14,244 nt of DNA from Thoreauomyces humboldtii (lineage: Eukaryota > Chytridiomycota > Chytridiomycetes > Spizellomycetales > Powellomycetaceae), in assembly GCA_027596035.1 (NCBI GenBank), contig JADGJA010000597.1, positions 1 through 14,244 on the forward strand, written 5' to 3'. Under the pieces are notes generated by a model that made no database searches, was not told the origin of the DNA, and worked only from the letters and a program-made list of their open reading frames with translations. Both the position numbers and the translations under genes were made by a program. Below are positions 1 to 9,500 of this stretch, piece after piece (the first letter of the stretch is position 1; each line of letters starts with the position of its first letter).

Positions 1-382
1 AGACAAACGTTTACTGCACCAACCAAACCTCCGCCCCACTCCGGCAGCATCGACGAGACTGTAACGATCATATCAACATCACTTGACGAGCATATCAACA
101 GCACTTGACGAGCAGCACCTTTCTTCGCCCCCCCACGCCTGTTCTTGTCCGTGTTGGTCACGCCTTGCTATCGTTATCGAGCGTCAGTGCTTCCCGCTTG
201 CTTTAGCGTGCCTCGTGTCACTCCTGCGTGGAGCGCTTCGAGGCACGTGTCCACGTTTCACTCGCTTTCCTGTCACATAGCGGCCTCGTCCGAGCCTTCT
301 CGTTCGCATACTCTTCCAAACTCCATTCAACTCAAACTCAGAGCTCCAGTGGGCGTAGTCCTTTCAGGCTTTTCTCGGCAAC
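1..382. promoter_or_regulatory. Upstream region and probable 5' UTR of BDP1
   Basis: No convincing gene is seen in this stretch. It is pyrimidine-rich in places, as fungal promoters and 5' leaders often are. It holds a 22-bp tandem duplication (69-112) and one CACGTG E-box-type hexamer at 244-249. The short overlapping ORFs here resemble no protein I recognise and have no supporting context. I infer that it serves as the BDP1 promoter and leader. A gene lying left of the window could also reach into it. Confidence 0.5.
69..112. repeat. 22-bp tandem duplication, two copies
   Basis: Copy 1 is 69-90 and copy 2 is 91-112. They abut directly and differ at one base, T at 79 against G at 101. The repeat lies about 270-310 bp before the BDP1 start codon. 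It looks like a recent slippage or replication duplication, and whether it binds a factor is unknown. Confidence 0.9.
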
Positions 383-2786
383 ATGGTCGAACTCACTCTC
401 TCGAGCGTCAGTGAGTGACGCTCGCTTCGGCGGCCTGTCTTCTCACGTATGGGCGAACTGAATCGAATCGCTGACCGTGACTCACTCTCGCAGACCGTGG
501 ACCGGGCAAAGCTCCAAAATTGAAACCTCGCATCAAACCCCGGGGACCTGCTGCCGCCATCACCAAGGCGACGGCCAGCACGGCTCTGCCCTCCACCCCT
601 CCCGTAACTCAACAGGCCGTTACGGAAGAGGTTGCGACTCGGGATGCCGCTTCGCAGGAACCACTTGTTGGCCAGGTTCCAAGCTTGGCGGATGATGGAC
701 CTGTGCTTGCCACACCTCCACCTTCGGCTCCGGAGCAGCAGACGTCGAGCGAAGACTCAAGTGCGCCGGCGGAACCGGTTTCAGAGACGATCGCAAAACC
801 AAATCCCTCATCGCTCATCGCGCGACCGGTGGCCCCCGTGGTCATCGCATCACCGGTCACGGCTTCGATCGTAGCACCAGCGGCACCTATCTCAACACCT
901 GCTATTCCCATTTCGACGCTCCCGGCAGGCGCAACAACGAGCTCGGAAGCCAATGATCGAGCAGAACGAAATCCCGAAATAGTAGTCTCACGGCGGCTTG
1001 CTCCTCCAAGCGTAAGGGCCGAGGAGACGTAGCGGACGATTCTTGATATGATTGTTGTTGATGATCCTCCTGTAGATTGGTTCCACCATATCAGCATCCG
1101 CCATTCAGCCCCCATCAACTTCTACTCATACTGGGATTCCATTCGTTCGGAGCAATGCACCACCGAGGGTATGTTGACGGAGGTGTCCAAAGTAGTTCTT
1201 GACCATTACCTTACCGTCACTTTGTCTGCCGGAACCGTGTCTAGATTCTGTCCACCACGGCGGTCACAGAAAAAACGTCAGGTGGTTTCGCTATCATTGT
1301 TCCTGCTCGTCAAACCACGATTCGCCCAGTCGAGGAGCCACAAGCGGCAGCGGTCGGTGGGACGAACGGTGCAGAAGATGGAGAGGACGAGGAGGAAGCA
1401 CGAGACGAAGAAGAAGCCGAGGTCGTCGAGCTGGACGAGTACACCATCCCCACCACATCGCTGGTGGAACTCATCAAGCACAAGTTCTCGACCGGAAGAT
1501 TGTCGACAGCGGAACGGCTCCGTCAGGAGGCGGCAAAGGAAGCGCGGGCGCAACGTCGTTCACGGTCTCGATCGGCGACGCCGGTCACGGTTGTCAAGGA
1601 AGCTACTCCTGTCCCAGATGAAGAGGAGGAGGAGGCTCCACCCATGAAGTAAGCCTGATGGTCGCTACAGTTTTTCTGTTCGCGCTCGGCTGACCCATAG
1701 CCTTGCAGACAGAGCGGTCCACGTTTGATCATGATCGACGGCAAACTCCAGCTCGACAAGAACTCGCTTCATATCTCGGCTGACAATGATGAAGAGGAGG
1801 ATCTTGAAGAAATCGCCGAAGATTCCAACAGACGGATCAACAGCGCCTCGTTCGGGAAGAAACCGTTGGGCCGAGTGCGATGGACGAGCGAGACCACGAA
1901 CCGCTTCTACGAGGTGAGTAACAGCACTATATATGCAGTTATGTGCTACGTGTTTGATTTTACTGACATGTTGACGCTTAGGGACTATCTCATTTCGGTA
2001 CCGATTTCGGCTTGATCAGCCTGATGTTCCCGGAGCTAAACAGGCGACAAATCAAAGCCAAGTACAACGCGGAGGAGCGGTGCAATGCTCGTCGCGTCAC
2101 CGCTACGTTGTTGCGGAAACGCGTTGCTTGTAAGTAACTTTATGGCTTGCATTGAAATGATTCCATTTCTTGGCATCTCGTGTGCTCTGAGCTGAAGATC
2201 ATTTCACAAACTTTCTGTGGCAGCCTCCGACCTGGCAGGAGAAATGAAGGAGCGACTCAAGGAACGCGTTCAGAAACGGAAAGCAGCGAACAACGAGTCC
2301 GACGACGACGAGGAAGTCGTCATCGCCAAACGGACCAAGACGGAGGCACTGAAGGACGGGATCGCTTCCGCCGCCAAGCTCGCAGAGTCGGAACAGGCGG
2401 CGGACGCGCCTTCGGACGACGAAGATGCTCCGGAGGAGGTGGTGGAGGAGGTGGTGCCACGTCCTCCTACCCTCGAAGAACTGCAGGCCAGGGAGGACGA
2501 GATGGGCGCTCCCACCGTTCAGGAACAGTTGGAACTGTCACTTCCTAGATCGACGGCGGCCATCAAGCCGAGGATAGGTCCGAAGATCGTACCGAGGAAA
2601 CGCAAGGTCGTATCGGTTCAGAACGATGCGGCTGCAAAGAAGGCGGCGCAAGAGGCCGCGGAGGCTGCAGCTGCCGCCGCCGCCGCTCAAGCGGAAGCGG
2701 CCATGGATGCTCCGGGGCCGGTTCCTCCGATGTTGCAGTCTCGCGTTCGTGCTGTCCCAAAGATCGGGATTGCTCGCAAGACTTGA
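383..2786 (+). CDS. BDP1: Transcription factor TFIIIB component B'' (Bdp1), seven exons
   Basis: Bdp1 joins TBP and Brf1 in TFIIIB, which recruits RNA polymerase III to tRNA, 5S and U6 genes in the nucleus. Exons: 383-410, 494-1011, 1076-1168, 1245-1648, 1709-1913, 1982-2129, 2224-2786, giving 652 residues with all phases matching (yeast Bdp1 is about 590). The extended SANT domain covers roughly residues 400-465 and spans the exon 5/6 junction. Its diagnostic pieces are GRVRWTSETTNRFYE and FGTDFGLISLMFPELNRRQ followed by IKAKYNAEER. A typical Bdp1 lead-in, GPRLIMIDGKLQLDKNSL, precedes it. The N-terminal 200 residues are low-complexity Pro/Ala/Ser/Thr. An acidic Glu-rich stretch follows, and the C-terminus has a basic RKRK patch (about 590-593) and an alanine-rich helix with eight consecutive Ala. 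The ATG at 383 is followed by a perfect GTGAGT donor, but this 28-nt first exon is less certain than the rest. Confidence 0.93.
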
Positions 2787-3015
2787 GAAGTGGAGAAAGG
2801 AATGTTCCTGGTGAATATCGCCCTTGCCACCTCCTTTTACCTCTTTGCGTGATTCGAATCACGATGCCTGCGCGCGCATTGAGATGAGGTTGTCTTGGTT
2901 AATACATGGATTTGCGTGCTGTGACGGTCGAGAAAACGACCAGATCAATGTGCTTGGGCATGGAAATCGGTGCAGAAGATGGGATATATATTTCGACAGT
3001 TTGACCTAGAGCTAT
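2787..3015. other. Convergent 3' intergenic region, BDP1/SDH3
   Basis: These 229 bases separate the stop codons of two genes that point at each other, so the stretch must hold both 3' UTRs and polyadenylation signals. I see no ORF or RNA gene that stands out in it. Confidence 0.6.
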
Positions 3016-3908
3016 TCACTGCAATGCAAGCGCAACGGTGCCGACGGCCGTCAAGCCGAGGACGACGTAACCCGTGTTGTAGACGCCCTTGATGGTCAAT
3101 GCCTTCGTGGTGTCCCAGATCTGGCAAGAAAGGTAAAACGACAACATCAGGATGGGACCATGTCCTCCATGTAACGAAAGACCGAGAGCACAGATGGCCG
3201 GGACTTGTTCTCCATACCAGATGTCTGACTCCGTTGGTGGAGTGGAAGATTATCGGGACGGCAAGGATGGCCTTGCCTCCGATGAGAACGGCAGGTGGGA
3301 GGGAGTGGACGAGAGAAACTACATCTCCGGACGCGTATGGCGAGATTCCATACCAGATGGATCCAAAGTAGAAGACTGGAAAAGAATTCATCTGACATGA
3401 GTATAACATCCCCCTCCGTCCGGTACTCTCTGGTCCCGCATGCACATCTCCAAAGAGCACTCACTCGATGTGAGTCCGACACCGGTGATACGAGTGAAGA
3501 TGGACATGTACCAAGTGAGCTGCGGATCGTAGATGGTCATGTGCGGGGACATGGGTCGTCCGAGACGTTCTGCCTTCTTGAAGGGATCGATGTCCAAGGT
3601 AGGTTTCGCAGCGTCCGGGTCCAGCACGCCTCCGCGAGCGGTTTTGGACGGTCGGAGAGGATCCACTTCGGATGCGGTGGTGGTGGTGTGAGCGCGAGTC
3701 CTGGAGACGAGCTGTGACGTGCGGAAGGCGGCAGGAGTTGCGGACGCCCGCAGAAAGGTGTGCATGTCTGTGAGGTGGAAAGCGGAAGGTGAGAGGTTCT
3801 GTTTTTCCGGAGGGACAAAGGGAAGATACGGCGCGTACTGAGACGAGAAGCGGACTGCATGGAGCGTGTGGAGAGCATGGCGAGCCCGATGCTGCGTGAG
3901 GAGAGCAT
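3016..3908 (-). CDS. SDH3: Succinate dehydrogenase cytochrome b subunit (Sdh3/SdhC), four exons
   Basis: This is a membrane anchor of mitochondrial complex II. It helps bind heme b and ubiquinone in the inner membrane. Exons in transcript order: 3908-3839, 3767-3465, 3375-3218, 3120-3016, giving 211 residues. The first 50 residues are rich in Arg and Ser with few acidic residues, as expected of a mitochondrial presequence. The family signature RPMSPHMTIYDPQLTWYMS lies at about 94-112, followed by IFTRITG. The second signature is FHSTNGVRHL (168-177) joined to IWDTTKALTIKG. His169 is the expected heme ligand, and Ser112 and Arg116 are the expected quinone-site residues, by analogy with bacterial SdhC. 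Hydrophobic stretches at about 119-135, 151-168 and 187-211 fit three membrane helices. The residue before Arg116 is Thr, where yeast and bacteria have His. The gene is convergent with BDP1 and divergent from the kelch gene. Confidence 0.94.
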
Positions 3909-4538
3909 CTTTGAGACTTGTCGAACGGTCGGTCGTTCAGAGGCTTGGGAATGCGAGGATGGTGCCGACGGCTGGTACAGGGAAGTCGTTCGTGCACAAG
4001 AGTGCGAGAACCGAGATGCACTCTTTACCTTTTCCTTTTCGGGTCAAATGGCATCGCTGCGCCATTCAAAAGTCATCGTCATCCATCGGGCTTCAAGACA
4101 CACAAGTCAGTGCCTACAGTACATGTGTATCGCACTCAGGCTCAACCGGTTCCCAGCTTATAAGGAAATAGCAAGGGAGGAAATGAGGAAGAAGCAAGTG
4201 AACGGGAGGTGAGAAGGTTGGTTGTGGGCGCGCAAAAGAATGGTTTCTCGTCTTCGATGAGTTAGGAAGGGAGGTCAGACCAAGAGATCTTAGGAGATTT
4301 CATGGAGCCCCTAGATCGGCGTGGACGGAATCCATCAACACCAGCAGAGTCTCGAACAGGTCGGTTACATGCATATTTACTAGCCCGTATTGTCAAAGAA
4401 GGCAAGGTCTTTCGTGCAGCGGCCTGCCTGCTGCTGGCTGTCAACTTCTCATTTTTCGGGCGCCAATCTCGGATTTGCATGGCATGCCTCGACGTTCCCA
4501 CCTCCAAGTCCTTTGGCAAATTCCACACAAATTCCACA
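3909..4538. promoter_or_regulatory. Divergent promoter region between SDH3 and the kelch gene
   Basis: Both genes start outward from this roughly 630-bp interval, so it should hold both promoters and leaders. A TTATAA at 4158-4163 is the only TATA-like element I noticed. Several short ORFs overlap here on the plus strand, and none resembles a known protein. From 4302 to 4538 the kelch reading frame is open with an ATG at 4302, so part of this interval may be coding. Confidence 0.5.
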
Positions 4539-5891
4539 ATGTCTTCCGTACCAACTTACAGCCCGATAGCGCAGGTCGCATCGGGCAGCGGACCTCTGAG
4601 AGGCGATCAGTCCCGTCAAGCAGCACCGACTCCCCTCGCCAATTCCAAGGATAGGAGCGCTTCCTTGAAATACTCAACAACATCCATTCAGACCAACGGT
4701 CTTTTGAAGCAACAACAGCAGCAGCAACAGCAGCGGTCAGAGTCCGGACCGCTCCCAAAGGGCGGTACTCAACAGGACGACGGAAGGGGAACGAAGGCGG
4801 CAAGCATGAAGAGCGGGGATGCGGGCGGGGACGGGGAGGGCGAGAGCGGAAACTCTCTTGGACCGACCGCTGCCATGCACTGGTCACGCATAACCTTACG
4901 TGGAAGCGCTCTACCGCCAGCCCTTCGGGCCCATACGACAACTGTCGTAGGAGCTCGCTTGTTTGTCTTTGGAGGATGTGATGCTGGCACGTGTTACGCC
5001 GACCTTTACGTGATGGATACCGAGACTCAGTGGTGGACGCGGCCGCGGACTCATGGCACCCCGCCGCTTCCTTGTCGAGCGCATTCGGCAACTCTCGTGT
5101 CGAACAGATATCTTATCGTATTTGGCGGAGGGGATGGGCCAAATTACTTCAATTCGCTCTACATCCTCGACACCGTGACCTTCACGTGGACCACTCCTTC
5201 GACCCTCGGAGAAACGCCGTCCGCCCGCCGTGCCCACACTGCGTTTGTTCACAACTCTGATCTGTACATCTACGCTGGAGGCGACGGAGTTCGCGCCCTG
5301 GCAGATCTTTACGTTCTCAACACCTCGCTTCTAAGTCCTCAGAACCCAACGCCAGCACTGACGTGGACGCCGCTCATCACCCGGGGGACGACACCTCAGA
5401 ACCGAGGTTATCACACAACCAATCTCATCAAGAACACTCCCCATGTCGTCCTATACGGCGGGTCCGATGGTCACGAGTGCTTCTCGTCCGTACATGTCCT
5501 GGATCTCACCAACCTCACCTGGTATCAAATCGCTCAGACGTCACCCAATCTGCCAGCCTCCCCACCACGACTCTCCCACTCGGCCACCCAGATTGGCAGC
5601 TACCTCTTCATCCTAGGAGGACACGATGGAGCGCACTACAACAACGCCATCATGCTTCTCAATCTCGTTACCATGAGCTGGGAGACTCGGTCCATCACGG
5701 GCGCGGACGTTCCAGAAGGAAGAGGTTACCACACTGCCGTGCTGTGCGACTCGCGACTGTGGGTGTTCGGGGGATACGACGGAGTCACTTTGTTTGGAGA
5801 CTGCTGGGCACTCGAGCTGGGAGCCAGCGCATACCTACCTCAGATCACGAGCTTCGAGGTTGGGAAGACGGCCATCGGGGACGATACGTGA
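4539..5891 (+). CDS. Kelch-repeat beta-propeller protein, intronless
   Basis: Kelch propellers are protein-interaction platforms, and no specific partner or reaction can be read from this one. From the ATG at 4539 the product is 450 residues. The N-terminal 115 residues are low complexity, with eight consecutive Gln (58-65) and a Gly/Asp/Glu-rich patch. Six kelch repeats follow (about 128-448), each with the R-x-H-(S/T) strand, a Gly-Gly doublet preceded by hydrophobic residues (LFVFGG, YLIVFGG, LYIYAGG, VVLYGG, LFILGG, LWVFGG) and a downstream aromatic or Trp. That is a complete propeller. There is no BTB, Rab, PH or coiled-coil domain. The start at 4539 is chosen because it has A at -3. In-frame ATGs at 4479 and 4302 would extend the protein to 529 residues. 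It is the only gene in the window without introns. Galactose oxidase is unlikely, since no catalytic copper-site region is recognisable. Confidence 0.85.
   Translation: MSSVPTYSPIAQVASGSGPLRGDQSRQAAPTPLANSKDRSASLKYSTTSIQTNGLLKQQQQQQQQRSESGPLPKGGTQQDDGRGTKAASMKSGDAGGDGEGESGNSLGPTAAMHWSRITLRGSALPPALRAHTTTVVGARLFVFGGCDAGTCYADLYVMDTETQWWTRPRTHGTPPLPCRAHSATLVSNRYLIVFGGGDGPNYFNSLYILDTVTFTWTTPSTLGETPSARRAHTAFVHNSDLYIYAGGDGVRALADLYVLNTSLLSPQNPTPALTWTPLITRGTTPQNRGYHTTNLIKNTPHVVLYGGSDGHECFSSVHVLDLTNLTWYQIAQTSPNLPASPPRLSHSATQIGSYLFILGGHDGAHYNNAIMLLNLVTMSWETRSITGADVPEGRGYHTAVLCDSRLWVFGGYDGVTLFGDCWALELGASAYLPQITSFEVGKTAIGDDT
4710..4733 (+). repeat. CAA/CAG repeat encoding eight glutamines
   Basis: Eight consecutive Gln codons, a mix of CAA and CAG, lie in the disordered N-terminal tail of the kelch protein. 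Mixed codons suggest a fairly stable tract, but such runs often differ in length between strains. Confidence 0.9.
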
Positions 5892-6553
5892 ATTGGGACT
5901 TGGGACCGGAATGGCGCTTTCGTTTTCACATTATTCCTTATTCTCTATTTCTGCCGCTTTTTTCAATGATACCTTTCTGGCAAATAGCGGGCGCTGTCTC
6001 TCCCGGGCCGCCCGATGTTGTATCCTGGGTGCTACATGTAGTTTTCTCTCGACTTCAGTGGGAGTAAACAAACGAGCTCGTGCTCCTTAGAGCCGCTCAG
6101 GACTTCGTCCGCCGCGATAGTAGGCAGAGAGAAAAGTTCACTCGCTATGCGACGCAGGGTTCTCCGATGGCTGCTTCTTCTGCCACGGCAGCACTCCAAT
6201 TCCGCTCCGGTGACATGCGAGGCTCTAGGCGAGGCTGCGGCCAAAAGATCTCCGCAAGCCGGTACGTTAGCAGTACCGATACAACAATTAATGTTGTGCA
6301 AACGACCCCAACCTTTTTCACGAACAACCTCGTGCCAGCCTGGCGCTCGCGCGGCCTCCGCCGTCGAACTTTGGAGTTTGAACCATCGTCGAGGATGTTC
6401 CTTTTGAGGGCTGACACCGACCAGTTGCCCCTGGCCGGAAAGTCCAGGAAAGTTGCCGAGAAAGTGCCAAAGAGGAGTAGAGGGTAGCGCCAGTAGCTGC
6501 GGTTCGGCTCAACATCCCCAAGTCTCCATTGTGAGCACCCTCAACGATCCGCG
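5892..6553. promoter_or_regulatory. Intergenic region: kelch 3' UTR and ABC transporter promoter
   Basis: About 660 bases lie between two plus-strand genes. The left part should be the kelch 3' UTR and the right part the promoter of the ABC transporter. Open frames exist on both strands. The most protein-like is a minus-strand frame, open between stops over about 6145-6537, whose translation includes one strongly hydrophobic segment. It has no ATG ahead of that segment and matches no family I know, so I do not call it a gene. Confidence 0.45.
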
Positions 6554-9500
6554 ATGGAGGGCTTTCAGACCGTGACTGCGGTCGGAGTGCAGGTCCGAGG
6601 TCTTTCGCTTTTTCCGGGATCCTTACGACCCGCGAACCGAACCAAGCAGACAGCGATCCTCCGGGATGTCAACGTCGATGTTCCTACGGGATCTCTTACG
6701 GCCATCCTGGGCGGTTCAGGAAGTGGAAAAACATCTCTGTGAGTCTGAAGAACCGATTCCTTTGATTGGTCCCCTCTCGACTGATTTGGCTTGGACTTCT
6801 CCCTTCTTAGTCTCAATGCCTTGGCCGGAAGAAGCAATGGCATCGTCACCGGTTCCATCACCATGAATGGCAGGCCGGCGAAAGAATATATTTCTTCGGG
6901 ACGAGTAGCATATGTGCAGGTACGTGCAGAACTCAGCCTTTTGCTCAGGCCCTCTTGTACATGTGCATCCTTGCTCTCCATCTTATACTTACTGTTCAGC
7001 AAACCGATCAACTGCTCCCATATCTGTCCGTGCGTGACACACTTCGCTATGCCGCTCGCCTGCGACTTCCAAACTCCATGCCGTTGCAAGAAAAGTATGA
7101 TCTGGTCGAATCGGTTATCCTAGAGGTAAAGTTACGTTGTCGGAAGGGTCACCGGGAGTAGTCTGACCCTCATCTTTCTCGATAGCTGGGGCTGAAAGAA
7201 TGCGCTGATACCATCATCGGAGATGATCGACGGAAGGGCTGCTCGGGCGGTGAAAAGCGTCGAGTCACTGTTGGAGTCCAGCTGCTACTCAACCCATCTA
7301 TCCTCTACATGGACGAGCCCACCACTGGTCTTGATTCTACTACTTCGCTCTCTTTGATCGAAACCCTCGTTGCCTTGTGTCGCAAGGGACGAACGATTTG
7401 CATATCCATCCATCAACCCCGCTCCGACATCTTCGAACTCTTCGACAATGTCATCCTTCTGTCCGGCGGGAATCTGGTCTACTCTGGCGAGAAAGGAATG
7501 GAAGATCAGGGTGTCCTCGGCTGGTTCGCCCAGAACGGTCACCACCTGCCCGCTCTGATCAACCCAGCGGACTACCTCATCGACGTGACATCTGTGGACA
7601 ACCGAGATGAGGTCGCGGAGGAAGCTTCCAAAGCTCGGATCACGGTCCTCGTGGACGCCTGGGCTTCTCAGAAGGGTCAAGGGGAGTCTTGGGGCCAGTC
7701 CGCCACCGACATGGAGCTTGCTTCGAGAGGATCTTCCAGTCCCAAATCGGTCAACGATTCACTGAACGCACCGGTGTCCACAGTCATACCCGCGCGGATC
7801 GGTGCTTCAGCGATCAACCAGACATACATCTTGGCTCAGCGCACGTTTCACAACCTGCTGCAAGATCGCTTGACGTTGTGGGGTTCCGTATTAGAGGTCC
7901 TTCTGCTGGCTACGGCAGTGGGTCTGATCTTTTACAAGATCGACGAAACACAGGTGCGAACTACTTTACTAGTATCGAGCTCTCTAGTTGCTCTCTGTTG
8001 ACATGGCTTTGACATTCACAGCAAGGGATTCTTGGGAGAAAGTCGTTGCTTTACATCACTGCATCCGTGCAAAACTACCTCGGTCTGATGTTCATGGTCT
8101 TCAAGCTGAGCATGGAGTAAGCAACTGGAGGTTCAAATTGCTCGCCTGCCCTACATCTGCTCATTTCCAACTTCTTTACGTGCAGAATGAAGGTCTTTGA
8201 TCGCGAACGACTCGACCGAATGTACGGCGTAGTGCCATATTTGCTTGGCTGGCTTCTAGCGAATTTTGTCCTATATACCCTTCTCGCCTGCCTCTTCTCG
8301 GTCATCATCTACTATATGGGCGGTCTTCGCACAGACTCCTTATCCCACCTCGGTGTTTTTGCGCTCGGAAATGTCCTCATGCAGTTTGTCACGTAAGTAT
8401 GCTTCGTTCTCGCCGCAAAACGCGACGTAGGTCTAACACTTGGATCACAGAATTGGCTGGGCCTACTTCTGCATCGCATTCGCTCGCGATTTCGCGACCG
8501 CTTCCCTCATCGCCAATTCATTCTTCACGTTTTTGTCTACGTCATCTGGGTTTTTCATCCAGGTACCCGATTCGTAAACAGCAGTCACCGTTATATCTTT
8601 CGAAAGCTAACCTGAGCTCTGGATGCAGATAAATCAAATTCCAATCTATCTTCGCTGGTTTAAGAACATCTCGTATGTCAGCTACGGGTTCCAGCTTCTC
8701 GCCACTAACGAGTTCTCCGATCGCGCGTTCGCCTGCCCAGAGCTTAACGATGGGCCGAACGATCCAATCTGTCAGGGCAACAACATCCTGCATGGGCTAG
8801 GCTTTGGGGTCAACGATTACATCTACCCAAGCGTGGCCATGCTCATCAACTACATTGGATTGATGATTCTCGCCGCCTTGGTCCTTCAACTAAAGCCTGA
8901 CGTCGGCGTCAGGCACGCCGCCAGCCTGAAAAAGGAGAAAAACTTCCCGCTTCTCATCGATGAGGAAGGGCAAACACCTGAAAGCGAAACAACGGTTCCC
9001 AAGGTCGACATCACCTTGGAGGAAGTTACGCTGACGTTGACAAAGACGGCACCTACTGGCAAGAACAAGTCGGACGGTCCCATCACCATCCTGGACGCCA
9101 TTTCCGCCAACTTTAGGGCCGGCGAGCTCTCCATCATCCTCGGCGCCTCCGGGGCCGGAAAAACGTCCCTCATGAACGTACTCATGGCCCGCGGTCTGAA
9201 AGCGGGTCCTTTTAACAAAGTTCAGCAGAGTGGGAGGATCCTGTATCGAGGGATCCACATGGAAGATCCGCAACAGATCGCGTCGTTGTGCTCGCTGGTC
9301 GTGCAGGACGACCATCATCTGCTTCCAGGGTTGTCGGCTCGCGAAACTCTACGATATTCGGCGGTTTTACGATTGCCAGGGGAAATGCGGAAAGACGAAA
9401 AGATCCGAAGAGCCGACAAGGTGTTGATGGAGCTAGGACTCAAAGACTGTGCCGATCGACTGGTCGGTGGAGAAGGTGTCAAGGGGCTGTCGGGTGGAGA

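Noticed and set aside
83..461. Three overlapping short plus-strand ORFs at the left edge
   Set aside because: They overlap in different frames, resemble no protein, and the last runs across the BDP1 first exon and intron.
2945..3460. Minus-strand 171-codon ORF running through SDH3 exon 3 and beyond
   Set aside because: Only its central part is real SDH3 exon 3. The rest is read-through of introns 2 and 3 and out-of-frame exon 4. Splicing restores the conserved IWDTTKALTIKG C-terminus.
4441..5091. Long minus-strand ORF (216 codons) opposite the kelch gene
   Set aside because: It lies antisense to sequence with clear kelch repeats, has no recognisable domain, and is rich in Arg, Pro and Ser as expected for an antisense shadow of GC-rich coding DNA.
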